From assembly GCA_007449985.2 (NCBI GenBank), contig VIIQ02000773.1, forward strand, positions 248,001 through 312,000: DNA of 64,000 bases, given 5' to 3'. The position numbers and the translations under genes are program-made. Of this stretch, positions 22,085 through 33,118 are shown piece by piece. How positions within the stretch are numbered: position 1 is the first letter of the stretch; each line of letters starts with the position of its first letter. This stretch comes from Desmodesmus armatus. Lineage: Eukaryota > Chlorophyta > Chlorophyceae > Sphaeropleales > Scenedesmaceae. The notes below the pieces were generated by a model. That model was not told the origin of the DNA, searched no databases, and saw only the letters and a program-made list of their open reading frames with translations.

Positions 22085-25000
22085 TCATTCTGGCGCCCGC
22101 AGGTCTGCCCCGTCCACGCCCAGGCCGTACAGGACCCCCATGTGCTTGGACGCACCCTCCACGCCTGCAAAGAATTTCTTCGCCAGCTTGATGAAGGTGA
22201 GGGAGGTCAGCAGCGAGTCTGAACCAGCCTGGTGCTGCGGCCCAATGCGCTGCACAGCACAACACAGCACAGCAAACAGACAGTTAGCATGCAGGAAGGA
22301 ACACCACAGCGGTGCTTGTCAGAGCAACATGCATACTGTTCACACGGTGCGACACTGCATGGGCGTGTTGTTGTGGTTATCTCGTTTTGACGACGGTTCT
22401 TGGGTCAGCTGTGCTCAGGTAAGTTCCGCCTGCTCATGCTACATGAAGGCCACCAAGCCCAAGTTCACGCACAGGACTGCTAGTAGTAGTGACTCTGCAG
22501 CTAGTAATGCAGACTAGCATGAGCAGGAGTGACAACTAGACTGCACGCACCATGCTGGCCTACTGCCCTACTGCACTTCACTATTGCGCCCCCCAGTGTT
22601 GACACCCACGCCCACCTGCTTGCCCTGAAGTACTGCTGGAACCGTTCAACACAATTTTCTCACCGTCCCTTCATCCAAAAACAAAAACCCTCCCTTCACC
22701 CCAAAACAGCCCACCTGCACGTCCGGCAGCTCTGCCAGCTTGTCGAGTCCCTCATGCCACACCCACACCCATGTTGACACCCACACTTACAAACGCATTG
22801 ACACCCACACCACACACCCGCCCCCACACTCCAACCACACCACACCATCGCCCCCCCCCCCCCACACACCCACATCACCACCACAACACACCCACAACAC
22901 ACCACCCTCACGCCCACACTGCACCCACATCATACCCTCGACGGCCCCCCCCACACACATATAATATCTGCTTAACACACACAAGTAGGACAGTCTTAGT
23001 GAGCTTGCATGTATCCAAGTACTCCCTCTGTCCCCCCCCCCCCCCACCTGCACGTCCAGCAGCTCTGCCAGCTTGTTGAGTCCCCCATGCAGGTTGTCAC
23101 AAAACTTCATGAGGTACTTGATGTCAAACACGCAGGGGAAGTACAGGTTCAGCAGCTCAAAAAACTCCGGCTCAGCTGACGGCAGCGGCTGGCACGTGAG
23201 CACCTGCACACCACCAGCACAGCACAGCACAGCACCACCATGTCAGCACAATCGATGCGTACAGGGACACAAGAGCATCATGCCACAGGTGATTGGAGAC
23301 GCAGTAGCATTGCCAGCGCTCAGCACCCAGGCAGCATGTTGGGGTGAGGCTGCCATAGCGGCTGCCGCAGTAAAGAGCTTACTGAAGGCACCTGTTCCCC
23401 GCCTCATCACACCCACAGGCCCAGCTGTTGCTCAAGCATTCTCTGCAGCCGCACCGGCAGCGACAAGCTGCAGCTGGGCTGCAGGACTGCTGCTGCAGCA
23501 GCCACTGCGGCAATAGCAGCTGCTGCCACCCCAGCTGCAGACCTCGTGCACCTGCTGTACTCATCCATCTGCCACAGCAGGCGCGGCAGCTGCTCTTGCT
23601 GCCCCTCAGCCTTCCTGCTCCAGCCATCTTTGCCCATGTGTTGCACCAGCTGCCTGCACCGCAGCCCTCCTGCACCTGCTGCCCTGACCCCACACCCCAA
23701 TCCTGATGCTGCATGGGCCTGCATTGCCTTTCCCCGTCTGTTTCCCCACACACCAGCACCCTTTGGCCCCTTTCACATGTGTTTGCTATGCCTTTCCTTG
23801 CGCCCCAGCCCTCCTGCCACATGTGCTTGGTGTACTGCGCATACCCCTGAGTGCTGCTGCATGCTGTAAACACACCTTGAGCAGGTAGCCAACGTCGCTG
23901 CTTGTACTGCCCCTCTGCTTCATTCCCGAGGCCTGCGCCACAGCCCGCCTGCGCCTGCTGTCCTGACCCCGCGCCCCAGCCCTCCCACCTAAAACTTTAC
24001 TGTGCCTGCCCCTCTGACTGCTGCTGCCTGCTACCCCCGCACCTTGAGCAGGTAGCCAAAGTCGTAGCCGCTGTGGAAGGTGATCCAGCGGATATCGTCG
24101 TTCAGCACGATGCCGCTGCTCATCAGCAGCTCGCCAAAGTGCTGCACGTCAATGCCGCGCGCCTCATTCTGCGGCAGCAGCAGCAGCAGCGGGAGGACAC
24201 GCAGAGAGGCGGTCACGTGAGCAGCACAGCTTGGCACTTGCCGGCGTTGCTGCAGCCTCAACCCGAAAAGTGCAGGGGCGGCTGCCAAACTGTCATGTAT
24301 GCATATGGTCAGCTGCATGGCTGGCCAACGCCATCCCGGCCCCCTGTCCCCGTATGCAGGCGCTGCATGGTGCGCAAATCAACATGCTGCTGCTGCAGAC
24401 CTGAATACACTCGCACAGCCTGTTGTGCAAGGATGAGATGCCTAGCAGACATGTTGCAGGGCCATCAGAAGCCATGTCCCAGCTGACCAACTGCTGACTT
24501 GCTGCGTGCCCTCTGCCCCACGCCATCTGCCACCCACCCATCCACCAAGCCACCCCACCCAACTACGAACCAGCTTCTGCATGCCCACCAGCACCCGCCC
24601 ACCTGCGCAAAGTCAATCCCGCTCTGCTTGAGCAGCTCTATACTGTCGCTGGCATACACGTCTTCGCTGAGCTTGAAGCCCTTGAAGTTGAACTGCCACA
24701 CAGTGTGCTCGCCGTTGCAGACAGGCAGGTCGCCCTCTGCAGCACACACCCACGTGCAGCACAGCACAGCACCGCAGCAGGGCACAGCATGAACAACACA
24801 GCAGGATGTGAGGCGATGTAGACAGCTGAGGAAGGTAAGCACTCGAGTGTCAACCAAGATCAACTGCAAGTGGCTGCCACAAGGCAAACGCGCAATTGTG
24901 CATCAACATCTGCTGCAGGTACCCTGTCCAGCCTTGTCAATGCTGCTGCCTTCCACTGCACAGCCCATCTGTTTTGCTGCAGAGGCTGCTAACAGAGGAC

Positions 25001-25961
25001 CACTGGAAGGAACTGCTGAACACGGCTGCTTGCAGATGCAGGCTGCTATGCCAACTGCTGCGCCAGGCACTGATCTTCAGACAGGCATGACACCCGCAGC
25101 CATACAAGTGCTGTGACGCACCAGCGTTGGTAAAGGTAAGTCCCAGCTGTATGAGTTTGAGCATGTCGACGTTGATCTTCAGCGCCTGCAAGATGTGCAC
25201 AGCGGCACAACATCAGTGCAAGTTGACGCCAGGACATGCCGCCGCGCAATCTGAGTGTAGTGTGGTGTGGGGGTCAGAGACGGGTACTGACGGCAACAAC
25301 ATGGTGTGCTGGTCGGCTCAATCAGATGCATGACAACTGCAGATGCGCCCGCATACCCCTTTGTGGTGGGTATGTGCTGGGGGGCAGTTGCAGGCTGCTG
25401 CTGCCATGTGGTCTTGCCAGGATGACTGCTCCGCGCTGGAACCAGGTTGCAACAATGGATGCACATGATGCACAGCCGATCGATTCTTGTGCGTGCCGCT
25501 GCATCTGCGTGAGCACTGCAACCTGCAAGCTGCCCATGCGCAGCAGGTGGTGTGACCCACTGCTTCGCACACGTGATCTGAGGGCAATGCACACCCGAGA
25601 CAGCACTTATACACCCTTAAGGCACATGTGACGTGCAGAACCACACGGTGCCACAGCCTGCATGGCCCTGATCATGCAGCAGACGCTGGGGGCAGCAGAC
25701 CGAAACAGCAAAGTCATGTACCCCTGTGCAGCCTGCTGAGCCCACCTTGTAGTGATACTCCCTGCTGCTTTTGAAGTTACCCACGGGCCGGGCCACCACC
25801 CCCGGGAACTCTGTGTCCATTGCTACATAGGGGTAGTCCTCCACGATGTCCCTGATGATGGCAATTTCCTCGTGCAGGTTGTCAGCCCATACCTCCCTCA
25901 CGCGCAGCGTCTCCCCATTCACGGTTTTACCCGTCAGACCTTCTGGTCCAGCAGCAGGCAT
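22085..25961 (-). CDS. CAF1: CAF1/CNOT7-type poly(A) deadenylase of the CCR4-NOT complex
   Basis: DEDD 3'-5' exonuclease that shortens mRNA poly(A) tails. Six minus-strand exons join in phase: 25961-25746, 25185-25122, 24736-24603, 24168-24043, 23203-23048 and 22249-22085, giving 286 residues (human CNOT7: 285). Catalytic residues are visible: D and E in [11 protein letters not shown] in [11 protein letters not shown], and H and D in [14 protein letters not shown]. Other signatures are [41 protein letters not shown] and [20 protein letters not shown]. There is a short basic/Gly N-terminal extension and the protein ends [15 protein letters not shown]. Exons 4 and 5 each have a displaced copy of their 3' end and donor in the following intron. 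Identification is certain. Confidence 0.97.
22713..22765 (-). repeat. Copy of the CAF1 exon 5 end and donor
   Basis: Minus-strand text here repeats the last about 45 bases of exon 5 (CAAGCTGGCAGAGCTGCTGG with one change, then ACGTGCAG|GTGGG). The original donor is after 23048 and the copy's after 22715, an offset of 333 bp. Confidence 0.88.
23874..23900 (-). repeat. Copy of the CAF1 exon 4 end and donor
   Basis: The minus strand reads GTTGGCTACCTGCTCAAG|GTGTG, a copy of the exon 4 end TTTGGCTACCTGCTCAAG|GTGCG. The original donor is after 24043 and the copy's after 23876, an offset of 167 bp. Flanking C-rich intron text is also repeated several times between 23640 and 24040. Confidence 0.8.
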
Positions 25962-26483
25962 CGAAAAGCAACGGCTTCTTTCGCTTTCTGGACTTGGACT
26001 TGCTTGCCTTCATGCCAACTGTGCCATGCAGAGACAGCAGTGGCCCAGGAGCAGTCCGAGCTCCCCAAGCGAACGTGGTGCAAGCCTAGAGGCCCCCAGC
26101 TGGAGAAGGCCGTTCAAAGCTCAGTGTGTCTCTTCTGGGCACAAAGAGAAAGCTACAGCTGGTTCACCGACTTCAAAAACTGTGGTTGCTTGTTGGACTG
26201 GAGGATGCTCTTCTTCGTACGTGGGGTTCTGCCTGAACCCCAGCTGCAGAAAAAGAGTGATGCAATTGCTGTGCAACCTAGCCAGCTGCCGCAGATTGTA
26301 GCACTTGCCTCCCCAGTGTGCCCTGCTTCTCTGGCCGACTGTTGGGTGCGGCGGTTACGTGTGTGTTTGGAGGGGGGGCGTAGGGGCACCAGGGGGGGGG
26401 GCACCCCACCGAGAGCAACCCCCAACCCATGGTGTTGCCAAGCTCGTTGTTCAGCTGCGATGGTTGCAGCATGGTTTATTGCA

Positions 26484-26680
26484 GGTGCAACAACTCGAGT
26501 CATCTTATACAACCCCAGCCGCCTGCCTCTCAGTCCAACCTGGCCCCAGTCAAGGCCCATGACCCGGCCGGGTCCAAGACAGCACGAGGGCTGCTGCTGT
26601 TGCCTGTAAAACCCCCAAACCCACACCAAACATGCCGCCTCCGAAACAAGGCATACTGATATAACACACATCACTATACT
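26484..26680. repeat. Dispersed repeat, copy 1 (copy 2 at about 32730-32920)
   Basis: Both stretches share, in the same order, CATC(A/T)TATA, CCCCAG..GCCTC(A/T)CAGT, CCCCAGTCA.GGC.CATGACC, a GGGNCCAA..CAGCAC block and ACAAGG. Identity is moderate with indels. It is probably an old mobile-element or segmental remnant; no termini or coding region are visible. Confidence 0.4.
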
Positions 26681-26908
26681 GTACCCTGCAGTGGCGCACC
26701 CAATAGCCAGCATTCTTCTGCTGCGACTTCTGGCCATGCAACAAGCACTGCTGAACGGGTTGCACCTGGCATCCACAAGTTGTCTCTACTCCACCGTGTG
26801 GTTGCGTTGACGTTGTTCAGTGCATCTGTGGTGCAGGCGGTGGGTGATGCAAACACTGCTGCAGGTGCAGTCATGGTTGTGGCAGTGTGCAGCTTTGTGG
26901 TGGTGTGC

Positions 26909-27655
26909 CTCGGCATGATATCATGCCGAGCAAGTTGCAGAGCAAGTTGCCAGCCCTCTGCTGATGCAATCCAGTGGGTTGTGCTTTCAGCTTGGCTGCA
27001 TGGCTGAGAGACGGCACTGGAGGCGTAAAGAGCCGCCATTGCTTGAGGGCACACACACCAGCCGAGTTTACTCGGCTGAGTTGTGTGTGGCCAGCCGGTG
27101 GAGGGTGCGCCCCCCCTGGAACCTTCCAAAAAAACACCAGCAGCTGGTCAACAGGTCGGCAGCTTGCAATGCAGCGGTCGGCAGCTGAGCTGCCAACTGG
27201 GCAAGGAACTGAGTGGGCCTCGCATGCCATGTGAGAAGGTGCTGTGCTGAATGAGCAGCAAAAATATTTTGCAGACAGTGGGCCTAGGGTGTGCGCCTTT
27301 GTGCCACAACTTTGGCCAAACTTGATGACTGGCAGTGGTCTGCGACATTCAAGTTCAGCACATGCCATAGATGTACAGCCTTTTAAGTGGCCCACTTAAA
27401 TGCGGGAAGTGCATGCGTGCTGGCACCCCTAGGGGCCCAGGCCTGCATGGCTGTCTGTGTCATGTCATTCTTGCAAAAAAGAGTTGCAATTGCAACTCAG
27501 GCAGCACGCATGTAGTGGTCCACCCTCTGTGGAGCTTGTAGTTGTGTTCAACTAAGCTCACGTGCGGCAGGGGGGGGGGGGGCAGTACAGTCAACTTTGG
27601 ACACTAGGCTGGACTTTGACTTGGTACTTTCACAATAGTTTTATAACATTATAAA
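26909..27655. repeat. Cluster of six palindromes
   Basis: Perfect or near-perfect inverted repeats lie at 26909-26930 (22 bp, centre GATATC), 27059-27078 (8-bp arms, 4-base loop, extended by a bulged CA/TG stem), 27180-27194 (15 bp), 27382-27400 (19 bp, TTTAAGTGG arms), 27481-27498 (18 bp, centre AATT) and 27640-27655 (7-bp arms). The sequences are unrelated to each other. Confidence 0.85.
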
Positions 27656-27946
27656 TAACATATGGTAAGAAATTGACAGCAATCTGAGCAGGTTGAAAAC
27701 AGGGGGGTGGGTGGGTGGGTCAAGCTGGGTTACAGTAACTTCCTGGCATGCTGTCAACTTCTTGTAGGAGCATCGGATGAAGCTGGGAAGTAGCGCATTC
27801 GAAAGCTATCGACAAACTGAGTTGATATAAGCATGTTCTGACCATCTTTAGTTACCATTTACCCCTGAGGCTGCCCATGCCAGTACTATAGCCGTGGCAC
27901 GGTGCCCCGGGCACCAAGTCAGCCCCCATGATGCCAGTACCCAGAC

Positions 27947-28147
27947 ATGCGTCACAAGAGTGCACAGACCAGCACCAAGTCAGCCCCCAGCACCAACGGT
28001 CCCTGCAAATGTCCCCTGTGTGACCGTGACCCACCAGCTGTGGTTTGGAAGTACCACATGCTGTCTCGCTGGCAGCAGATGCACCCAGACCACCACAGCC
28101 GACAACAGAGGTGCAACAGGATTGGTGTGTCCTGCTACAGACTCTGA
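27947..28147 (+). pseudogene. Orphan zinc-finger-like fragment
   Basis: A 66-codon frame without an ATG at its start contains CKCPLCDRDPPAVVWKYHML followed by SRWQQMHPDHH. This gives C-x2-C-x12-H-x8-H spacing, as in C2H2/BED-type fingers. No flanking exons, transposase or gene context can be seen. It may be a remnant of a mobile element or of a transcription factor, or coincidence. Confidence 0.3.
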
Positions 28148-28892
28148 GCAGGTTTGAGGGCACATGTAATTGAACAGGCATGCTGATTGGTTGTACCAAC
28201 TGTGTTGTTTCATGTGTGTTTCTAGGGCTGCACAGCAGTGCTTTGATCACGTCGCTGACCGCCGCTGCCGTGCTCCACAGGTCTCTTGACTGATAGAACA
28301 CAACAACACCCTTGTGGCCATCAGAGTACCTCAGGAAACATGTAGAAATATATAATAACACTTTAGGCCTTGCATAGGCCAGTTACAAGACGTTCAGAGG
28401 ATATTTAGGGGTGGGTGGGGGGTGGGTGGGTGGGCGGGGGGTCCCAGTTTCAACTTCTTAGTGTCCGACAACAACCTTAGCGCCCCCCCCCTGCGTGCGG
28501 AATATATATAGTGTCCGCCTCACAGGAATTTCTTCAAAGAGCCGACATGATTCAGCTTGGCCAAGCCCATGGGCCAGCCTGGTTAGGCAGGCTGCCAAGG
28601 CTGAATGCAGCCATATGGAGTACTTGGCACCTCAGGGCGATGCTAGCATCCCAATTATGCGGCAATACTAACTATTAGTGTGGTTTCAGGCAACGCAACG
28701 TCCGTAGGGCGGCCAAAGCTGCCGGTTCCAAGACTACAAAGACCTGCGAATCAATTACATCCGTTCTTGAGGTCTCGTCCACCAGACCGTGCTAGAGTGT
28801 CAAGTTGCACACATTACTCGGACTTGGGAGTACCTCTGGTGATTTAAACCGTCTGTCGTTTGAACAACCACTACCCAACGCGCGAAACAAGC

Positions 28893-30134
28893 ATGGCGCT
28901 CGGCATCGGACTCGCTGGCAGTGGCCTGCTGATATTCTACTACTTGGGAGCAATGAACACTCTATACAAGCAAGGTGAGCTGTGTCTTCTGCTGCAGCGT
29001 GCCTGTGACCCTTAGCTCTGCTGAGGAGCTGGCACTCCAACTGTGATTGGCAGCTGCGATAGCGCGTGTGGAATATCAAACACGCATACAATGACTGTTC
29101 GTTGTCGGCGTGCCTGTGACCCCATGTACTGTGCAGCTGCTGAGGAGCTGGCACTCAACCATAACTGTTTCTCTGCTTGAAGCCAAGTGTGGAGGTGAAA
29201 CACACATTCAGTGCCTGTTTGTTTGTCACCGTCAACAGGGTTCTTAGAGCCAGGAAAGACCCCCCTAGGAGGCCTGTCTGGGGGCGCCATCACCGCCATG
29301 CAGACATGTGCTGAGGTGCCATTCAAGCAGCAGCTCAGCGGCTTCCAAAAGGCGGTTTCAGCCTGTCACACAAATTATCCTGGCGACCCACTTTGTGGTG
29401 GCACCCTCGGTGCCCGCACCCAGCAGGCTGTGCTGAACAACCTGCAGAAATATGGTCGAGCAAGACCTCACAAGCACTGCTCAGGCAAGCTGTTTGTGTC
29501 AGTGTCTGCACTGGACCCTCTAGCCACCAGCCTCCTGGAGCCTAAGTCATGGACCATCAGCAACTTTACATCAGTGGCAGACATGGCCGAAACTTCCCAA
29601 GGAACGGACTACCTGTCCTGCTTCATGGCACCCAAGCCATACACAGTGGTGCGCAACACCCCAGTCATCGATGGTGGCTACACCTCCAGCTATGCGGAGC
29701 TCTGCCCTCCCAACGTCAAGCGCTGCATCAAGCTGGCTGCCTTCACAGTGGGCCCCAACAACCCCACACACAAGGTCCCAGACTGCCCCGTCGGCTTTGC
29801 AGTACACCCGCCACTAACCACCAGCCGGCCACAAGCCAGCGCACCCATCACCTTGCCTCAGAATGATTGGACGCTGCCCAGCACATGCCAGTATGATACA
29901 CAGACCAAGGCCGTCATTGCCCCGCAGCAGCCACCCTTTGTGGCAGCAGAGAACCCTGACATCTTCCCTGGTAACCCCTACAACGCACTGAAGCATGACC
30001 CCTGCCTGTGGCAGTCATGGGCCATGGATGTGATGGCAATTACGCCGGAGGTCATCAAAGCACAGTACGATCAGGGAGCTGCTGATGCAGCCGCCTGGCT
30101 GAAAGCCAACCGCCGCTTGTATAAGCGGGATTGA
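28893..30134 (+). CDS. Patatin-like phospholipase, paralogue A (intact)
   Basis: Two exons, 28893-28974 and 29239-30134, give 325 residues. Patatin features are present in order: a Gly-rich oxyanion segment in the hydrophobic N-terminus (GIGLAGSGLLIFYYLGAM), the nucleophile elbow G-L-S-G-G in PLGGLSGGAITA, and the dyad motif D-G-G in NTPVIDGGYTS. Six or more cysteines are spread through the chain (QTCAEVP, SACHTNYPGDPLCGG, HKHCSGK, YLSCF, AELCPPNVKRC), so an extracellular or lumenal location is possible. The N-terminal hydrophobic stretch could serve as a signal or simply as the patatin core. The family hydrolyses acyl lipids; no specific substrate can be given. The intron contains an internal direct duplication (GAGGAGCTGGCACTC, twice). 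Confidence 0.82.
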
Positions 30135-31099
30135 GTGTGTCGTGCAGAGGTGTCCGCTGTACTGTTTTGGTCAGTAGGAATGCTGATGTGACTGCTGCAG
30201 GTTGTTGTGAAAACGGTGCAGTGTTGTGGCAGTGTCAGCGTCACTGAGCCTCTTGGGTTTCTGCCTTGAGGTCTATACTTTTGTCACAATAGTTGCCATA
30301 AAGCAAGAAAGCACTGGGCAAGTTGTCCAGCCTGACTAATGCTTTTCACTATTTTGTAACACCTGGTTGTTTCTAACAATGCAAGGGTGAAGACTTTCGG
30401 ACGGCTATGCCATGTCCTGCTAGAGCCCATGCAGGGGTACACTCGAGTGTGCTCTCCGCATTTCACACGCACAGCAGCCCGCTGAGCGGGAAGATTAGTA
30501 GCTTCTCAGCCCGCACTGCTTGCGAAAGTCCACAACACAATGCAACAACTGAGCTCTGCACGTCAGTCGTCCAATGAGCAGCGGTGCAGTGCACGCAGTA
30601 GATGTGATCTGTGCACGCGCCCCTGACTAGTTGACTACTGTCTTGCCTTTAGGAAGATATTCACTGAAGCAGTATGAAGGCCCTGGAAAGCTTGCCGAGG
30701 GGCTGTCAAGGGCCACATAGGTGCATGCAATGTCCAGGGCCACACTGTGACAGTGGTACGGCGGCTGTCTCCACATTGTGCATAGGCTGCCAAGGCTAGA
30801 TTCAGCCATATGGATGACGCCTCAGGGCGATTCCAGCATTCCGGGTGTGCATCCATGCTGACTGTCAGTGTAGTTTTATTCAATCAATGCAACATCTGCG
30901 CAAGACAGCCAAAGCTGCGGGTCCAGAAACCACAAAGACCTGCGAGTTGGTTACATCGGTTCTGAGGTCTCGTCCACCGATATACCATGGATATGCCTGG
31001 CCAGAATGTCATGTTGCACACAGTTCAAGGTGTTAAACTAGCTCCGGCAATGCCAACTTGCTATCCTTGAACAACCACTAGACAAAGCGCGAAACAAGC
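30135..31099. other. Spacer between the patatin paralogues
   Basis: The first 50-60 bases and the last about 320 bases belong to the duplicated unit. The middle (about 30200-30770) is unique and shows no gene. It serves as the 3' UTR of A and the promoter of B. Confidence 0.5.
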
Positions 31100-32212
31100 A
31101 TGGTGCTCGGCATCGGACTCGCTGGCAGTGGCTTGCTGATTTTCTATTATTTTGGAGCAATGAACACTCTTCACAAGCAAGGTGAGCTGTGTCTTCTGCT
31201 GCAGCGTGCCTGTGACCCTTTGCTCTCAGAGTCTGTACAGCTGCTTGCGGAGCTGGCACCCCAACTGTGATTGGCAGCTGTCCTTCTGCTGTGGTAGGGA
31301 GTGTAGAACATCAAACACGCATTCAGTGCCTGTTCGGTGTCACCTTTAACAGGTTTCTTGGAGCCAGGGAAGACCCCCCTAGGAGGCCTGTCTGGGGGCG
31401 CCATCACAGCCATGCAAACATGTGCCGAGGTGCCATTCAAGCAGCAGCTCAGTGGCTTCCAGAAGGTGGTTTCGGCCTGTCAGACAAACTACCCTGGCGA
31501 CCCACTTTGTGGTGGCACAAGCGGTGCCCGCGCCCAGCAGTCTGTGCTAAACAACCTGCAGAAACACGGCCGAGGAAGGCCTCACAAGCACTGCTCGGGC
31601 AAGCTGTTTGTGACACTGTCTGCGCTGGACCCTCTAGCGACCACCCTCTTGGAGCCCAAGTCATGGACAATTAGCAACTTCACCTCAGTGGCAGACATGG
31701 CCGAAATCTCCCACGGCACAGGCTACCTGTCCTGCTTTGTGGCACCCAAGCCATATGGAGTTGTGCGCAACACCCCAGTCATTGATGGTGGCTACTCCTC
31801 TAGCTTTGCGGAGCTCTGCCCTCCCAACGTCAAGCGCTGCATCAAGCTGGCCGCCTTCACAGTGGGCCCCAACAACCCCACACACAAGGTCCCAGACTGC
31901 CCCGTTGGCTTTGCAGCTATCCCACCTACCACCAGCCGGCCACTAGCCGGGGCACCCAACACCTTGCCTCAGAATGATTGGACGCTGCCCAATACATGCC
32001 AGTATGAACAACAGACCAAGGCCATCATTGCCCCGCAGCAGCCACCCTTTGTGGCAGCAGAGAACCCTGACATCTTCCCTGGTAACCCTTACAACGCATT
32101 GAAGCATGACCCCTGCCTGTGGCAGTCATGGGCCATGAACGTGACAGCAATCACACCAGAGTCACCAAAGCACAGTACGATCAGGGAGCCGCTGATGCAG
32201 CCGCCTGGCTGA
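31100..32212 (+). CDS. Patatin-like phospholipase, paralogue B (C-terminal frameshift)
   Basis: Exons 31100-31181 and 31353-32212 read 313 residues, very similar to paralogue A for about 295. The nucleophile (GLSGG) and dyad (VIDGG) are intact. At about 32160 one G present in A (CCGGAGGTC) is absent (CCAGAGTC). From there B reads PESPKHSTIREPLMQPPG and stops at 32212. The original downstream reading, matching A's last 25 codons, is still present in the +1 frame up to 32246. This is either a recent mutation that replaces the tail or a base-call error. The catalytic core is untouched, so activity cannot be excluded. Confidence 0.8.
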
Positions 32213-33118
32213 AAGCCAACCGCCGCTTGTATAAGCGGGATTGAGTGTGTCGTGCAGAGGTGTCTTCTGTACTGTTTTGGTCAGTAGGAATGCTGATGTG
32301 ACCGCATGAATTGTGTGTGCGAGTGCGGCAGTGCTGTTGCAACATCACTCGCTTGGAGGTGTGCCCTCATGATTCCACTTGTTGTGACAACAACTGCCAT
32401 CACGCCATATGATAAGGCAATAATGCACCTTGCTGCTGAGCCAGCAACAAAATGCTGATTGCGCTTGATGGTTGGACAGGGAGGGTGTGGGTGTTTCTCT
32501 GCTTGGTCAATGGACTGAGACCGTGTTGCTCTGTGAAAAGGGATCTTCTGTTGAGCCTGGAAGCCATGGACAGCCTGTCCATGCTAAGCATCATATCAGC
32601 CTCCTCGATGTTGCAACCTTGCACTTACTTGAATACCGCCCAATACGGGGTGCGGCACCCCCCACAGGCTGAATGCTAGGTGCGGGTCAGGTGGTGCAAG
32701 CATGCGTGACCGTACAGTCCAATGCAGCTGCAGCAACACACATCATATAATGCACCCCCAGGCACTTGCCTCACAGTGCAACTCCGCCCCAGTCATGGCT
32801 CATGACCAAGGCAAAATACAGGGCCCAAACAGCACAAAGCCTGCCGTGTGTGTTTCTGTACATTGCTCAAACCTACAAGGTACACGATCCCTCACACAAG
32901 CCGTACTGACACATGAACAAACGAAGCTATACCCTACCCAACTCGATATCTATCATACACAATCCTGCACTGCCTCCTAGGGCAGCACCACTTGACTCTC
33001 AGGGCCCTCCCACACAACAACCCTCTTCTTGCCTCAATCCCTGCGGTAGCACATGGTAGTCCTCCCATCCATTGCCAGCACACTGATGCTACCGCCGCTG
33101 CTACTCCTGCTACCTTCC
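32213..33118. other. Convergent spacer, patatin B to lipase
   Basis: The 3' flank of patatin B lies at the left and the presumed 3' UTR of the lipase at the right. A diverged dispersed repeat (about 32730-32920) matches 26484-26680. I see no gene. Confidence 0.45.

Larger units (their letters stand above)
25962..28892. other. 2.9-kb gene-poor stretch
   Basis: This lies upstream of both flanking genes: the CAF1 promoter at the left, the first patatin promoter at the right. Contents I can name are a dispersed repeat near 26484-26680, a palindrome cluster at 26909-27655, a G-run at 27570-27582, GGGT runs near 27704-27720 and 28410-28440, and a zinc-finger-like fragment near 28004-28090. Several open frames of 100-285 codons occur here but none resembles a protein I know. 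Confidence 0.45.
28590..32305 (+). repeat. Tandem segmental duplication holding the two patatin genes
   Basis: Unit 1 runs from about 28590 to 30195 and unit 2 from about 30783 to 32305, an offset near 2.2 kb. Shared text begins at AGGCTGCCAAGGCT, includes upstream AAACCTGCGA/CTGAGGTCTCGTCCACC-type sequence, both exons and the start of the 3' flank (TCAGTAGGAATGCTGATGTGA). Promoters were therefore duplicated with the genes. Non-coding parts are clearly more diverged than exons. Confidence 0.85.

Noticed and set aside
21276..22265. 329-codon minus-strand open frame overlapping the last CAF1 exon
   Set aside because: It runs through the CAF1 exon in the wrong frame and continues into the presumed 3' UTR. 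The product is Cys/Trp/Ala-rich with no recognisable domain, as expected from low stop density.
25752..26609. 285-codon plus-strand open frame
   Set aside because: Its first part is antisense to CAF1 exon 1, and the product shows no motif. I treat it as a shadow.
26153..26776. 207-codon minus-strand open frame upstream of CAF1
   Set aside because: No conserved motif and no splice links. It overlaps the dispersed repeat, so it is likely non-coding.
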